Origin: CAZWSX01 sp964636985
GTDB lineage: Bacteria; Planctomycetota; Planctomycetia; Pirellulales; Pirellulaceae
Reading direction: 5' to 3'
Assembly: GCA_964636985.1 (NCBI GenBank)
Contig: CAZWSX010000050.1
Span: 1 to 31,727, forward strand
DNA: 31,727 bases
The notes under the pieces were generated by a model. It was not told the origin of the DNA. It made no database searches and was given only the letters and a program-made list of their open reading frames with translations. Shown piece by piece: positions 7,761-15,802 of this stretch. The translations under genes were made by a program, and so were the position numbers. Position 1 is the first letter of the stretch. Each line of letters opens with the position of its first letter.

Positions 7761-8660
7761 CTAGGTGCATGTCAGAACACGGATCGCCTTGGGCACCACA
7801 TCAACACGACACGGGCTGGCGCTTTTGAGTTCGCCATCCATGTTGAGTTGATCGGCGTTCGCCGACTCGATCACCAGCGAGCGAACCTGCCGGACGTCGA
7901 CGCAATCCATCTCGACGTGCGTCCCGCGGAAGATGCGAACGAACAGTTGCAGCATTTGCCACCGCGACGCCTGGCGGATGGTCACAACGTCGAGCAGGCC
8001 ATCGTCCCACCCGGCGGCCGGCGCGACCCGCATTCCTTTGCCGGTGACCTTCGTGTTGCAGGCCATCACGAAGTAGTACTCTCCTACTTCCGACTGGCCA
8101 TCGAAGGTGATCTTGGCTCGCCGCCTTCGCGCTTTCAGGACATGCCACAGCGCCGCCACCGTATAGCGCGAGTTCCCCATCCAGCGGCACGATTCGGCCG
8201 TGCGGTTGATATCGACCACAGCTCCCCAGCCGACGATGTTGATCGCATACTCGATGTGTGTTCCGCTGGTCACCCGCATCAAGTCGACACCACGCGCCGC
8301 GCCTTTGAGCACCGTCTCGATGGCCGGGCCAATCTGCGTGATCCCCACATGCTCGAGCACCGCGTTGCCGGTTCCCCCCGGCAGAATTCCCAACGGAATC
8401 GCATCGGGTTGCGGCCGTTTCATCAAGCCGTTGACGACTTCGTGCAGCGTCCCGTCGCCACCCAAGCTGAGGATCGCATCCACGCCGGCGAACGGTTCCG
8501 CGGCAACGATTTCCGTGGCGTGGCCAGGCCGAGCCGTGGCGTGGACGACTAACTCAACACCTTCTTGCGCTAAGCGAGCGCGAACTTGTTCCAGTCCCCG
8601 CGCGCCTTGCCCGCTTCCCCCTTGAGGATTCACAATCAGCGCGAACGTTCGTCGAGTCAT
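7761..8660 (-). CDS. Diacylglycerol kinase-family lipid kinase (YegS/BmrU-like)
   Basis: The 299-residue protein has the marks of the DAGK catalytic family in order: NPQGGSG at residues 11-17, the nucleotide-binding GGDGT at 67-71 with TLHEVVNGL following, and PGGTGN at 94-99. The rest ('RVAPAAGWDDGLLDVVTI', 'MDGE' near the C-terminus) fits the second, beta-rich domain of YegS-like kinases. Such enzymes use ATP to phosphorylate diacylglycerol or a related lipid or long-chain base at the membrane. ATG 8660 is chosen because the conserved 'TFALIVNPQGG' begins just after it; the longer reading from 8699 adds 13 unconserved residues. The ribosome binding site is weak. It lies 106 bases downstream of the nucleotidyltransferase gene on the same strand. 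Confidence 0.9.
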   Translation of the reverse strand: MTRRTFALIVNPQGGSGQGARGLEQVRARLAQEGVELVVHATARPGHATEIVAAEPFAGVDAILSLGGDGTLHEVVNGLMKRPQPDAIPLGILPGGTGNAVLEHVGITQIGPAIETVLKGAARGVDLMRVTSGTHIEYAINIVGWGAVVDINRTAESCRWMGNSRYTVAALWHVLKARRRRAKITFDGQSEVGEYYFVMACNTKVTGKGMRVAPAAGWDDGLLDVVTIRQASRWQMLQLFVRIFRGTHVEMDCVDVRQVRSLVIESANADQLNMDGELKSASPCRVDVVPKAIRVLTCT

Positions 8661-8766
8661 GCTGGCGAAGATTGAAGGTAGAAGCGCGCGGCACTGCACG
8701 TCACTACATCAGCGGCCGCGGCAGCGTGGCACCATCATACTCGCGAAAAGAACCCCACGGCCGCGC

Positions 8767-9534
8767 TCAGGACTTCGTTGATTCCTGCAAGCGATTTAGA
8801 TCGGCCATCTTGCCGCGCATGGCGGGTTGGCCTTCCAGCAGTCCGGTGATCCGTCGCCATTCCAGACGATCGGGCCCCAGCGCCTCGTAGATCGCGCGAG
8901 CATGCTCCCAGTCGTCTTCGACATCGAGCGCCAGGCGCATGTCGGCCCGATCGAGTTCGGGCGGTAGCGGCAGGAGCCGCATTGCGAACTCATCCGAACG
9001 CTGCAACACCCGAAAGGCAGGCGAGCTGGTCTCTCCCTTCGTGGCCTTGGCAAGACGCAGCACAGCGTCGGTCGAGAACCAGTCGGCGGCCACGCCGACC
9101 TGTGCTTCGCGAACGCCCGGACGATCCGACGAAACAAACCCGGCGTAATCGCACGCGGCGGTCTGGTCGCCCGCCTGCTCCGCGGCAGCGATCAAGCGGT
9201 CGATCAGCAAGGGATCGATAAACGGTTGGCCAGCTGCGACGCGGACCATCCCCTTGGGATGCCAGCGCAGCGCGACCTCGGCCAGCCGCGCCACGGGATC
9301 GGTGTTGTCGGTTCCCAAAACCAGAATGTCGGGCGGGAGCTGCGATTTGCTCAGCATCGCCGTGGGGACCAACACGGCCACGGCGTCGAGCCGTTGCGAT
9401 TCAGACACCCGCCGCGTGACCCATTCCCAAAGAGCGCGGCCGCCAAAGCGACGCTGACACGCCGCAGAATCTTCCGAGAAGCCTGCGCCCGAACACGACG
9501 CAACAGCATCCACCACGCCGAGAGTTCCAACCAT
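8767..9534 (-). CDS. SpsF-like cytidylyltransferase (CMP-KDO synthetase family)
   Basis: The 255-residue protein resembles the SpsF/NeuA-type nucleotidyltransferases of the GT-A fold. Visible family features are 'GRALWEWVTRRV' near residue 33, DPVARLAEVA, VRVAAGQPFIDPLLIDRLI (the nucleotide and metal region, where many members have GDCPLIDP), and a C-terminal 'RLALDVEDDWEHARAIYEAL' typical of SpsF. The usual N-terminal 'ARxxSxRLPGK' loop is not intact (the start reads 'MVGTLGVVDAVASCSGAGFS'), so activity should be questioned. A strong AGGAGG lies eight bases before ATG 9534. If active it would make a CMP-sugar or similar donor for a surface polymer. It is followed on the same strand by the lipid kinase. 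Confidence 0.7.
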   Translation of the reverse strand: MVGTLGVVDAVASCSGAGFSEDSAACQRRFGGRALWEWVTRRVSESQRLDAVAVLVPTAMLSKSQLPPDILVLGTDNTDPVARLAEVALRWHPKGMVRVAAGQPFIDPLLIDRLIAAAEQAGDQTAACDYAGFVSSDRPGVREAQVGVAADWFSTDAVLRLAKATKGETSSPAFRVLQRSDEFAMRLLPLPPELDRADMRLALDVEDDWEHARAIYEALGPDRLEWRRITGLLEGQPAMRGKMADLNRLQESTKS

Positions 9535-9891
9535 CCTTGACGCCTCCTACCGCGAATCCGCATGGAGGGCCAACGGGAGATTTGGCGAGTCTCGCAAAGC
9601 GTTCGCGTGCGTTGTTTGATCCGCGTGAGATTTCGGCGACTGAATCGCCAAAACAACGGCGCGATCGATTCCTGCGGCTTGCCTGGACGCATGTCGTGTC
9701 AAGCCAAAACAAAAACTTAACGATTCGCAAGCTATCACGTCAACCTGGAACTCTTGCGGAGTTTGGGTATGTCGCCGTTTCGCCCTCGGAAAGTGCTAGC
9801 AGTGGGGTGAATTGCAACCCGCCATAAGGCGAATGATAATCTGGCTTTCCTATCCCGCCGATTTTCCTTTGCCTAACCAAGGACTTTCACC
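9535..9891. other. Intergenic stretch between divergent genes
   Basis: This 357-base gap separates the nucleotidyltransferase (minus) and the isomerase-like gene (plus). I see a plausible plus-strand promoter at 9812-9840 and a small hairpin (GGCGA at 9635-9639 with TCGCC at 9645-9649). A 96-codon plus-strand reading frame at 9537-9827 has no recognisable domain and I do not call it a gene. Confidence 0.5.
9812..9840 (+). promoter_or_regulatory. Possible sigma-70 promoter for the isomerase-like gene
   Basis: TTGCAA at 9812-9817 and GATAAT at 9835-9840 are separated by 17 bases. The predicted RNA would start near 9847, about 45 bases before the start codon. The -35 box matches four of six consensus bases and the -10 box five of six. 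Confidence 0.4.
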
Positions 9892-10749
9892 ATGGATTCC
9901 CTTCTCTCCCGTCGTCGTTTCGCTATGGCTACGGCCGCTGCGGCTGGCGGCATTGCCCTGTTCGACGCTTGGAAATCGGTGCTCGCCGACGACAAAGCCG
10001 ATCCCTATCACGGTTTCCCCGTCGGAGCCCAAAGCTATAGCCTGCGGAACTTCAAGGTCCAGGAAGCGGTTCGCCATCTGTACGGCATGGGCGTCCACTA
10101 CGTCGAAATGTTCGGCGCCCACTTCCCCGTCGACTTGCAAGGCGAGGCCCTCGCCGACGCCAAGAAAATGCTCAGCGATGCCAAGATCGAACTTCGCGCG
10201 CACGGCGTGCATGGCTTCTCGAAGGACCACGAGGCCAATCGCAAGCTGTTCGACTTCGCCAAGCGGGCCGGCTTCAAAGTGATCACCGCCGACCCCACGC
10301 CCGACAGCTTCGACAGCCTCGACAAGCTGGTGGCCGAGTACGACGTGCGGATCGCCATCCATAATCACGGCCCCGAAGGTCGCTACAACAAGATCGAAGA
10401 CACGGCCAAGGCAATCAAGGGCCATCACGAGTACATCGGTGCGTGCGTCGATACCGGCCACTACATCCGCTCGGCCGAAGACCCGGTGAAGGCCGTTCGC
10501 ACCTTCGGCAACCGCGTGTACGCCGTTCACATCAAGGACGACGCCGAACAAAAGGCCGATACGCACAACGTGGTGATCGGCAAAGGGCACTTGGATGTCG
10601 TTGGCCTGTTTAAGGCCATCAAGGAAGTCAAGTTCCCGGCCTTCGGCTGCCTTGCGCTCGAGTACGAAGCCAAGCCCGATAATCCGGTCGCCGACATGCA
10701 AGCCTGCTTCGACGTCGCCAAAGAGGCGATCGCCAAAGTTGTTGGTTAA
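9892..10749 (+). CDS. Tat-exported sugar phosphate isomerase/epimerase-like protein
   Basis: The 285-residue protein starts with a twin-arginine signal (SRRRFAMATAAAAGG) and an Ala-rich segment ending near 'VLADD', so it should be folded in the cytoplasm and exported by Tat. The rest is a xylose-isomerase-like TIM barrel: 'VGAQSYSLRNF', 'GVHYVEMFG', 'VRIAIHNHGPE', GACVDTGHYI, 'YAVHIKDD' and 'ALEYEAKP' give the expected ladder of metal-binding Glu, His and Asp residues at strand ends. Planctomycetes have many such exported barrels; most have no known substrate, and sugar epimerase or isomerase activity is inferred from fold. AAGGAC upstream of ATG 9892 supports the start. The next gene has its own promoter, so this is probably a single-gene transcript. 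Confidence 0.88.
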   Translation: MDSLLSRRRFAMATAAAAGGIALFDAWKSVLADDKADPYHGFPVGAQSYSLRNFKVQEAVRHLYGMGVHYVEMFGAHFPVDLQGEALADAKKMLSDAKIELRAHGVHGFSKDHEANRKLFDFAKRAGFKVITADPTPDSFDSLDKLVAEYDVRIAIHNHGPEGRYNKIEDTAKAIKGHHEYIGACVDTGHYIRSAEDPVKAVRTFGNRVYAVHIKDDAEQKADTHNVVIGKGHLDVVGLFKAIKEVKFPAFGCLALEYEAKPDNPVADMQACFDVAKEAIAKVVG

Positions 10750-10772
10750 CTTGCAGGTAAGTTGCGATTAAG

Positions 10773-10815
10773 TTGACATGTCGCTAGTTTCCGATATTTT
10801 AAAAGATCGGAAACT
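10773..10815 (+). promoter_or_regulatory. Promoter with overlapping ArsR operator palindrome
   Basis: A consensus -35 TTGACA (10773-10778) is followed after 16 bases by TATTTT (10795-10800). A perfect 10-base inverted repeat, AGTTTCCGAT (10786-10795) and ATCGGAAACT (10806-10815), covers the -10 box and the predicted RNA start. The ArsR-family gene begins at 10832. A repressor bound here would block RNA polymerase, so autoregulation is likely. Confidence 0.65.
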
Positions 10816-10831
10816 TTGGCAGAGGCCCGCT

Positions 10832-11155
10832 ATGGCGACAGCAGCAAAAAAGAAATCACTCACCGACTTGGCCGCGCTGGAACTCGCGGCCGAGTGTCTT
10901 AAGGTCCTGGCCCACCCGCACCGCTTGCGGGTAGTGCAAATGCTGCTGGCCGACCGCTACACCGTGGGCGAACTGGCCACCGCTTGTGAAATCAGCAGCC
11001 CCATGATGTCGGAACACCTGCGGCTGATGCAACGCTGCGGCTTTCTGGATAGCGAGCGTGAGGGGCGCAGCGTCTACTACAAAGTAGTCGAGCCGCATCT
11101 GGGCGAGATCATGCGCTGCATCGAGAGCCGGTTCGATGGGCCGGCTAAGAAGTAA
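10832..11155 (+). CDS. ArsR-family HTH transcriptional regulator
   Basis: The 107-residue protein is a winged-helix repressor of the ArsR/SmtB type: 'CLKVLAHPHRLRVVQMLLAD' is the usual first helix pair, 'YTVGELATACEISSPMMSEH' the helix-turn-helix, and 'LRLMQRCGFLDSEREGRSVY' plus YKVVEP the wing. No ELCVCDL-type metal site is present, although one Cys lies in the recognition region and others elsewhere, so the signal is unknown. ATG 10832 is chosen because AGAGG lies six bases upstream and because the upstream ATG at 10778 falls inside the -35 box of the gene's own promoter. Its stop overlaps the end of the convergent 659-residue membrane protein gene by 11 bases. Confidence 0.92.
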   Translation: MATAAKKKSLTDLAALELAAECLKVLAHPHRLRVVQMLLADRYTVGELATACEISSPMMSEHLRLMQRCGFLDSEREGRSVYYKVVEPHLGEIMRCIESRFDGPAKK

Positions 11156-13127
11156 TAGCGGCGACTCGCTCCGATACCACCGCGCCACTCTCCACTCGCT
11201 CCCACCGCCAGCTATGCCGCCGGGCAATCCAGCATGATAGCGTTAGAGGCATTGCCAAGGCCAGCCAACTGGGAATGTGTAGCGCCGCCAGCATGAGCAC
11301 AAATGGTCCTACGTTTTGCCTCCAGGTGAACCATGCGGCTGCGGCAGTTAGTGCCGCAACAAGGGCTGTCGTCCAAACAACGACTTGCCACCGCTTGCGC
11401 ATGTGAATAACCGATCCTAGCGCCGTTCCCAAAAGCAGTCCTTCGACGCACAAGGCCACAACGAGCAAATCAATCGAGGCTCCGAGCCGATCCAACACGA
11501 CCCGCGTCATTGCCAAAGCCAAAGACACGCCAACTAGCGCTGCTAGAAAATGAGCCATGCTAAAACGGCGCGGATCACTGTCGATGGGCTTATCGCTGAT
11601 CACCCATCCGCGCATACGGCCAATAGAAGTAAGGAACGCTCCTACGCTGGCAAGGACAACGGCCAGCGCGAAGTTCACGGACCACTCGGCAACCGGAATA
11701 TAGTGCGACGCCTCATACCAGGCGAAGCCACCCAATGGCGTGACCGCGACGGACAGCAGAGCCAGGCCGGCGAGCCAGCGGACCAGCATAGGCCCACGCC
11801 CGTACGCCCAATACCAGGCGACGGTCGCCGTGATACCGCCCGCCAAGGCATAGGTGAGCACCATCGAGATGAACTCGCTCATCGTGTCGAAGGGTGTCCT
11901 CTTCAGCCCATCGTTGAGTCGACGCGACATCACGGCCAGGGGTAACGCCCAGGCGAGCAAGATGGGCGGAGGTAATGTGTCGAACAGAGCCCACCCCACA
12001 GTTTGTTCGCTCGCGGCCAGGATCACCCACAATAGCGCCACGACGAGGAGGGCTGCGACCGCGGGCAACAGTTTTGCCCGATGTCTCGAGCCGAGCGCCA
12101 GCGTGGCCGTTTCTTTCCCGGTCGCGGAGTCGAACACTCTGGCATCTCCCCAACTATCGATGCCTACCACCGCGCGGCCATCGCTGGTCATGTTGCCGTT
12201 AAAAGTCGTCCCTATCGGGAGAGGGAGTGGGATTGGCTTGTCGGATGAATCCGAAAGGAGATGAAGAGAATTATCGCCGGTGTAGATGAACGCGCAAGCG
12301 CGTTTGAAATCAGGCGAGGTGGCGACGACGCGGAACGAAAGCGGCACTGCGGGCGCCGGCAACGTCTCCCCTTCGGCCAACCTCCGAAGTGATCCGATCC
12401 CCAATGGTTCAAACGCAACATACTGAAACGGAAACAGAGGTTTAGCCGTCAAGTCTTCCGCCAACTCCCATTCACCGGTCTCGGTGAGTCGCCAGCGCGC
12501 GGCGAACGGTTCGTTGGGATTCTTCATCGCGGCCGGCGAGTAGTTGGTGTACGTCTCGAATTCTCCCTCGGTGAAATAACTGGGATGCATGAAACCATCA
12601 AACACGTGCTGTGAAACAATTTGTCGCGTTTGAAGATCAATGACGGAAACCTTATGACGTGGCATCGTGCTTGGAGGCAATGCGGGCATCCATTGCTGAA
12701 ATACCGCAAATCGTTCGTCGCCTGAGAGCCCAACAATGGCCGCCATCGACGGAAGTTCGTCGGGTAAACGCCATGAGTGCCGTTGGTACGGCGGCGTAAC
12801 ATCGACGACGTGAAGCTTCTCGAACTCCTCCCAACAGACCGCTCGTCCGTTGCGCGCGACGACGATATTGAGATAGCCTCGCTCCACATACGTGGGACGG
12901 CATTGCGAAACGACGGTCCAGCGTTGCCCGCTGCTTGGCTCCCAAGCAATGATCGATTTGCACCACCCTTTGTCGGCGACGAGCAGCACCGTCGAGCCAG
13001 CCCCGCCGGGGAGAAACGACCAGCTGGCCCGTTCCCGCGCCAGCCACCAGGCGAAAACGCCGATGGCCAGCGTCGCCGCAAGAAGCGGCAACCGCCATCG
13101 CCAGTGCGAGCCGAGTCTGCCGATCAC
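11145..13127 (-). CDS. Large membrane protein with extracytoplasmic propeller-like domain
   Basis: This 660-residue protein is not assignable to a named family. It has an N-terminal membrane anchor (about 13-31), then roughly 310 residues with repeated beta-rich units such as 'GDERFAVFQQW', 'DLQTRQIVSQHVFDG' and 'DGRAVVGIDSWGDARVFDSATGK', the last resembling a WD40-like blade, and finally nine to ten membrane helices from about residue 347 to 645. The soluble part probably forms a beta-propeller outside the cytoplasm. It starts with GTG at 13127, preceded by AAAGGGG with good spacing. It begins 20 bases after the stop of the DUF1501 gene, so the two are likely co-transcribed and may work together at the envelope. 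Confidence 0.75.
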   Translation of the reverse strand: MIGRLGSHWRWRLPLLAATLAIGVFAWWLARERASWSFLPGGAGSTVLLVADKGWCKSIIAWEPSSGQRWTVVSQCRPTYVERGYLNIVVARNGRAVCWEEFEKLHVVDVTPPYQRHSWRLPDELPSMAAIVGLSGDERFAVFQQWMPALPPSTMPRHKVSVIDLQTRQIVSQHVFDGFMHPSYFTEGEFETYTNYSPAAMKNPNEPFAARWRLTETGEWELAEDLTAKPLFPFQYVAFEPLGIGSLRRLAEGETLPAPAVPLSFRVVATSPDFKRACAFIYTGDNSLHLLSDSSDKPIPLPLPIGTTFNGNMTSDGRAVVGIDSWGDARVFDSATGKETATLALGSRHRAKLLPAVAALLVVALLWVILAASEQTVGWALFDTLPPPILLAWALPLAVMSRRLNDGLKRTPFDTMSEFISMVLTYALAGGITATVAWYWAYGRGPMLVRWLAGLALLSVAVTPLGGFAWYEASHYIPVAEWSVNFALAVVLASVGAFLTSIGRMRGWVISDKPIDSDPRRFSMAHFLAALVGVSLALAMTRVVLDRLGASIDLLVVALCVEGLLLGTALGSVIHMRKRWQVVVWTTALVAALTAAAAWFTWRQNVGPFVLMLAALHIPSWLALAMPLTLSCWIARRHSWRWERVESGAVVSERVAAITS

Positions 13128-13147
13128 GAATTGCCCCTTTAAATACC

Positions 13148-14530
13148 CTAGATCAACTCCGCAATTGCCTCCCCTTCAGGAAGGACCGCTTGGGGGCGCC
13201 CCGCGTAGTCGTTGAAGGTCGTTTTCGGGTCGATCCCCATCACGTGGTAGATCGTCGCCAGGATGTCGGCCGGTTTCAGCGGGCGATCGATCGGGTGTTC
13301 CGCCTTATCGTTCGTCGAGCCGACGACGACGCCCGGCTTCAGGCCGCCGCCGGCCATCATCACACTGATGGCATCGCCCCAGTGGTCGCGACCGGGGATC
13401 GGAATTCCTGGCTGCCCGTTGTTGATCCGCGGTGTGCGGCCGAATTCACCCATCACGACCACCAGTACGTCGTCGAGCAACCGTCGATCCGACAAATCGT
13501 CGATCAGTGCGGCCACAGCCAAATCGACGGCGTCGAGCTTCTTGCTGTGTGACTCTTTGATGTTGGAGTGGTCGTCCCAGTGCGGCATGTCGACCGTACA
13601 AAAAGCGACGCCCGACTCGACCAGCCGCCGCGCCATCAGCGTGTACTGTCCCCACACGTTGTCACCGTAGCGGGCACGGGTCTCGGGCTTTTCCTTTTCG
13701 ATATCGAATGCCTCGCGAGCATTCGCGCCCAGCACCATCGAGACCGCGTTTTGCTGATGGCGGTCGAACGTGTCCATCGCGCCCGTGCGATCGACCAATC
13801 GGTCGAGTCGATCGAGGCTCCCTAACAACCCGCGGCGGGATTCCATCCGCAGAGCATCGGCGTCGGCTCCCTGTTGAAAGAACTTAGGCAACCGCACCGA
13901 CGCGTGTTTGTACGAGGGGTGGACGTAGCTCTCCTCGCGATTGAAATCGAACGGGCCATACGTCCCGCCCAGATACGCCGCGCCTTGATAACCAGGAAAC
14001 AGAAAAACGCTCTCCGCCGCCGGCAACCCGACATAAGCGGGCATGCCCTGCGCGTTAGCTCCGTGCATCTTGGAGACGAATGATCCCACCGAGGGAAACT
14101 TTTGCGGCAGGTCGACAGAGGTCGAGCCGAATCGTCCCGTCAACATCCAGTGCGCTCCGGCGAAGTGATCGCCTGTGCCGTGGTGGACCGAACGGACGAT
14201 CGAGAGCTTGTCGGCCCGCGCGGCTTGCAGGGGAATCGTCTCGGAAAAGAAGACGCCCGGCATTGGCGTTCGCACGACGCCAAACGGTCCGCGATAGTCG
14301 CTCGGCGCATCGGGCTTAGGATCGTACGTTTCGAGTTGGCTGGGACCGCCATCCAGCCAAATCAAAATGACCGCTTTGCCATTCTTAGCGGCTCGGCCAT
14401 CGGCATAGAGGCGATTCAATCCCGCGAGCGACAAACCCGTCGCCCCCAACGTGCCAACTTGCAGCGCAGTCCGGCGGGTAAAACCCGCGCAGTTTTTTCC
14501 CTGGCCGCGATGGTGCGTGATTCGAAGCAT
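13148..14530 (-). CDS. DUF1501 family Tat-exported protein
   Basis: The 460-residue protein has a Tat signal (FTRRTALQVGTLGATG) and family features of DUF1501, a sulfatase/alkaline phosphatase-like fold abundant in planctomycetes: 'VILIWLDGGPSQLETYDPKP', 'HHGTGDHFAGAHWMLTGR', 'VVVMGEFGRTPRINNGQPG', 'GRDHWGDAISVMMAGGGL' and 'DRPLKPADILATIYHVMGID'. The biochemical role is not established. In planctomycetes these genes usually follow a DUF1549/DUF1553 cytochrome-like partner; none is here, and the downstream partner is instead the propeller membrane protein. ATG 14530 is preferred because AGGGG then sits six bases upstream; the ATG at 14536 has AGGGG directly against it. Confidence 0.92.
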   Translation of the reverse strand: MLRITHHRGQGKNCAGFTRRTALQVGTLGATGLSLAGLNRLYADGRAAKNGKAVILIWLDGGPSQLETYDPKPDAPSDYRGPFGVVRTPMPGVFFSETIPLQAARADKLSIVRSVHHGTGDHFAGAHWMLTGRFGSTSVDLPQKFPSVGSFVSKMHGANAQGMPAYVGLPAAESVFLFPGYQGAAYLGGTYGPFDFNREESYVHPSYKHASVRLPKFFQQGADADALRMESRRGLLGSLDRLDRLVDRTGAMDTFDRHQQNAVSMVLGANAREAFDIEKEKPETRARYGDNVWGQYTLMARRLVESGVAFCTVDMPHWDDHSNIKESHSKKLDAVDLAVAALIDDLSDRRLLDDVLVVVMGEFGRTPRINNGQPGIPIPGRDHWGDAISVMMAGGGLKPGVVVGSTNDKAEHPIDRPLKPADILATIYHVMGIDPKTTFNDYAGRPQAVLPEGEAIAELI

Positions 14531-14825
14531 CCGCATCCCCTGTGTGGGAGGCCGCTCAATATCAATAGAGGCTGATTTTGAGGGTAGCGAGATGGATACG
14601 TCGCGTCAACAAAAAGAGTTCGAGGGGGGAGATTTCACCACGGAGATACGAAGCGCACGGAGAGAAAGATTGGGAGAAAGGGAGTCGAAGGAGAGTGGGC
14701 GTAGGGATGTATTAGCCCCCCATCTCCCCTTCCCCCCTTCTCCCCCTCTCCGTATCTCCGTGGTGAATCTCCCGCCCCGGCGAGTTACCATCAAGCGATC
14801 CGATTCCTCTTATGGAGACCCTCTC
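14531..14825. other. Gap between divergent DUF1501 and amidohydrolase genes
   Basis: The 295-base gap is dominated by a long inverted repeat described separately (14627-14773). Overlapping short reading frames on both strands encode low-complexity peptides beginning FTTEIR, which I take as translation of the repeat and not as genes. Confidence 0.5.
14627..14773. repeat. MITE-like inverted repeat with purine-rich interior
   Basis: The left arm (14627-14650) begins GGGAGATTTCACCACGGAG and continues ATACG; the right arm (14751-14773) is its reverse complement apart from one missing T. The about 100 bases between are strongly purine-rich on the left and pyrimidine-rich on the right, so pairing continues imperfectly. 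Translated, it gives FTTEIR- and LRISVVNLP-like peptides, familiar as spurious ORFs from dispersed repeats in many bacterial genomes. A related half (CCACAGAGGGTACAGAGACC) lies at 17191-17210. Confidence 0.6.
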
Positions 14826-15794
14826 GTGACGCATACCGCCAGTTCTTCCCGCCGCCAGTTTGTTCAGACCTCAGCCGCTGCTGCCGGGGCAATGGCCCTT
14901 GCTCCCAACTTGTTTGGTGCCGAAGACGAAGAGGCTCTGCCGATCATCGACCCGCATCAGCACCTCTGGGACATGACCAAGTTCAAGCTTGCCTGGCAAA
15001 AAGGAGAGGAAACCAAGCCGCTGCAACGCAGCTTCGTGATGTCGGATTACCTGGAGGCGACCAAGGGACTCAACGTCGTCAAAACGGTCTACATGGAAGT
15101 CGACGTCATCCCCGAACAGCAAGTCGCCGAAGCCGATTACGTGATCGACTTGTGCGAGCGTGGCGACAACCCGATGAAGGGGGCGGTCATCTCCGGCCGA
15201 CCTGGAACGCCTGGCTTCGAGCCTTACATCCGCAAGCTCGCCAAGAACAAGTACATCAAAGGTGTGCGGCAGGTGCTGCACGTCGACGAGACGCCCGAGG
15301 GATATCCCCTCAAGCCGAAGTTCGTCGAGAGCATCCAATTGCTCGGTGATCTCGGCCTGCGCTACGACCTGTGCCTCCGCTCCGGCGAAGTGCTCGGCGT
15401 GGCAAAGCTGGTGGAGCAATGCCCCAAAACGCGATTCGTGCTCGACCACTGCGGCAACATGAGCACCACGTCGAAGAACACCGACGAGAAAAAGAAGTGG
15501 CACGACGGCATCAAGGCGATGGCCGCGCTGCCCAACGTGATGTGCAAGATTTCAGGCATTGTTGCTGGCGCCAGCAAGGAATGGACGCCCGACGAGCTCG
15601 CGCCAGTGATTAACACCACGCTTGATACGTTCGGCGAAGATCGCGTGATGTTCGCCGGCGACTGGCCCGTGTGCACGCTCCGCGCGACTTTCGCCCAATG
15701 GGTCGCGGCCTTGAAGCAGATCGTCAAGCCGCGCTCGCTGGCCTTCCGCAAGAAGTTGTTCCACGACAACGCGGCGAAGTTCTACGAGATCTGA
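14826..15794 (+). CDS. Tat-exported amidohydrolase (COG3618, lactonase-like)
   Basis: The 322-residue protein starts with a Tat signal (SSRRQFVQTSAAAAGAMA). The mature part opens with IIDPHQHLWD (metal ligands His44 and His46), the signature of the amidohydrolase-2 branch that includes L-fuconolactonase, L-rhamnonolactonase and 2-pyrone-4,6-dicarboxylate lactonase. Later come 'KGVRQVLHVDETPEGYPL', 'TRFVLDHCGNM' and the metal Asp in MFAGDWPVCTL, typical of the same branch. It probably hydrolyses a sugar lactone or related ester in the periplasm; the substrate is unknown. GTG 14826 is preferred: GGAG lies about eight bases upstream and the Tat motif follows at once. A longer reading from 14451 would run through the inverted repeat and is rejected. 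Confidence 0.88.
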   Translation: MTHTASSSRRQFVQTSAAAAGAMALAPNLFGAEDEEALPIIDPHQHLWDMTKFKLAWQKGEETKPLQRSFVMSDYLEATKGLNVVKTVYMEVDVIPEQQVAEADYVIDLCERGDNPMKGAVISGRPGTPGFEPYIRKLAKNKYIKGVRQVLHVDETPEGYPLKPKFVESIQLLGDLGLRYDLCLRSGEVLGVAKLVEQCPKTRFVLDHCGNMSTTSKNTDEKKKWHDGIKAMAALPNVMCKISGIVAGASKEWTPDELAPVINTTLDTFGEDRVMFAGDWPVCTLRATFAQWVAALKQIVKPRSLAFRKKLFHDNAAKFYEI

Positions 15795-15802
15795 CGCTTG
15801 CC

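Noticed and set aside
7383..8552. 389-codon open frame on the plus strand
   Set aside because: It lies antisense to the prepilin and lipid kinase genes, whose motifs are clear. Its product is Arg/His/Asp-rich with no domain, as expected from the complement of GC-rich coding sequence.
9537..9827. 96-codon plus-strand frame in the 357-base gap
   Set aside because: No domain, no ribosome binding site, and it begins over the nucleotidyltransferase's own binding site and overlaps the likely promoter at 9812.
9850..10701. 283-codon minus-strand frame over the isomerase-like gene
   Set aside because: Antisense of a protein with a Tat signal and TIM-barrel motifs. The product reads plausibly hydrophobic/acidic but contains no family motif.
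10778..10831. Upstream start for the first ArsR gene
   Set aside because: The ATG at 10778 lies in the -35 box of the likely promoter; ATG 10832 has a well-placed AGAGG.
14451..14825. N-terminal extension of the amidohydrolase
   Set aside because: The extension overlaps the divergent DUF1501 gene and the inverted repeat; GTG 14826 has GGAG and is followed directly by the Tat signal.
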